A stretch of 8,237 nucleotides of DNA from Pseudomonadota bacterium (GTDB lineage: Bacteria > Pseudomonadota > Gammaproteobacteria > Pseudomonadales > UBA5518): assembly GCA_963204845.1 (NCBI GenBank), contig CAUJIL010000159.1:1-8237 (forward strand), given 5' to 3'. Made by a program: the position numbers and the translations under genes. Each line of letters starts with the position of its first letter. Position 1 is the first letter of the stretch. The notes beneath the pieces are model-generated. The model did no database searches. It was not told the DNA's origin and saw only the letters and a list, made by a program, of their open reading frames with translations. Shown one piece after another: positions 8,079 through 8,237 of this stretch.

Positions 8079-8134
8079 CGTAGGTCCGGGCTGTGCCCGG
8101 ACATATATGCGTTCGGCCACAGGCCGAACCTACG
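8079..8134. repeat. REP/BIME copy 3 (56 bp)
   Basis: CGTAG at 8079-8083, hairpin 1 at 8084-8102 with loop TGT, linker ATATATGC at 8103-8110, hairpin 2 at 8111-8129 with loop ACA, and CTACG at 8130-8134. On the minus strand the last five bases contain the stop codon of the flanking gene. Confidence 0.9.
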
Positions 8135-8237
8135 GGAAGCGGTCGGCCGCTGGGCCAGGCAGCGTGGCGATGCGCTGACCCATGCGCAGCGCCGAGCCCG
8201 CGCGCAGCGCCTGATCCCAGCTAACGCGGCCGCGCGG
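8130..8237 (-). CDS. C-terminal 35 residues of an unidentified protein (5' part beyond window)
   Basis: The minus strand has an open frame entering from the right edge that reads VSWDQALRAGSALRMGQRI near its start and ends in PAADRFP before TAG at 8132-8130. The frame stays open to the window edge and stops exactly at the border of the REP array, as a real gene end would. The stretch GSALRMGQRI faintly recalls the end of a LysM-type module, but this is too little to name the protein. It is convergent with efp-epmA, so its transcript would also carry the REP hairpins in its 3' end. No competing frame was preferred on content. Confidence 0.55.
   Translation of the reverse strand, partial: PRGRVSWDQALRAGSALRMGQRIATLPGPAADRFP

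Larger units (their letters stand above)
7960..8134. repeat. Tandem array of three REP/BIME-like two-hairpin elements
   Basis: Three near-identical elements of 51, 53 and 56 bp lie between two convergent genes, with spacers of 9 and 6 bp. Each is CGTAG, hairpin 1 (8-bp stem, 3-nt loop), a variable linker, hairpin 2 (8-bp stem, 3-nt loop) and CTACG (ATACG in the second copy). A palindromic stem preceded by a GTAG tetranucleotide is the form known for REP sequences moved by RAYT (TnpA-REP, IS200/IS605-like) transposases, and an inverted pair is a BIME. The array probably lies in the 3' untranslated regions of both flanking genes, where REPs can protect mRNA ends or bind gyrase. No RAYT gene is in the window. 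Confidence 0.9.

Noticed and set aside
7601..8083. A plus-strand open frame running from epmA into the repeats
   Set aside because: It is a +2 shadow of epmA; the lysine ligase motifs are in the other frame to the TAG at 7962.
7960..8134. CRISPR array
   Set aside because: The repeats are 51-56 bp with internal double hairpins, and the gaps are only 9 and 6 bp, far too short for spacers; no cas gene is present.
7960..8134. Classical intrinsic terminators
   Set aside because: The stems are strong but no T-run follows any of them on either strand; they fit REP units better, though they may still stop or protect transcripts.

Overview
The window is dense, high-GC (about 70% by eye) bacterial chromosome, and it reads as a gammaproteobacterium. 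The evidence is a ParC of the gammaproteobacterial type, a SerB with two ACT domains, a FimX-like type IV pilus regulator directly tail-to-tail with serB (the same neighbourhood as in Pseudomonas), and an EF-P/EpmA pair of the beta-lysylated type. I cannot fix the genus; a Xanthomonadales/Chromatiales-like or Pseudomonas-related lineage would fit. This is mainly core chromosome, not an island: no transposase, integrase, phage, tRNA, rRNA or CRISPR is visible.

Layout from left to right. On the minus strand at the left edge is a uracil-DNA glycosylase family gene cut by the window (1-484). After a 218-bp divergent intergenic region come parC (703-2958) and serB (2965-4182), 6 bp apart and surely co-transcribed. 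Twelve bases beyond serB ends the convergent fimX-like gene (4195-6234, minus). Divergent from it is efp (6422-6991), followed after 4 bp by epmA (6996-7964), whose product modifies EF-P Lys34. The efp/fimX intergenic region holds recognisable promoter hexamers in both directions and a perfect 9-bp inverted repeat over the efp start region. epmB, the usual partner gene, is not in the window.

The most unusual region is 7960-8134, between epmA and the 3' end of an unidentified minus-strand gene (8130-8237, partial). It holds three tandem two-hairpin REP/BIME-like elements. Each is a 5-nt CGTAG, an 8-bp hairpin, a short variable linker, a second 8-bp hairpin and the inverted CTACG. The two hairpins are inverted, diverged copies of one 24-nt unit, and their two stem differences are fully compensated. 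The TAG stop codon of epmA and the TAG stop codon of the opposing gene are both the last three bases of the outermost CGTAG units, one on each strand.

Functionally, the window combines DNA topology and repair (ParC, UDG), serine synthesis (SerB), surface motility and c-di-GMP sensing (FimX-like), and translation at polyproline stretches (EF-P, EpmA). The two pairs parC-serB and efp-epmA are probable operons. I see no new multi-gene system here; the points most worth following are the REP array that supplies both stop codons, and the palindrome at the efp start region.
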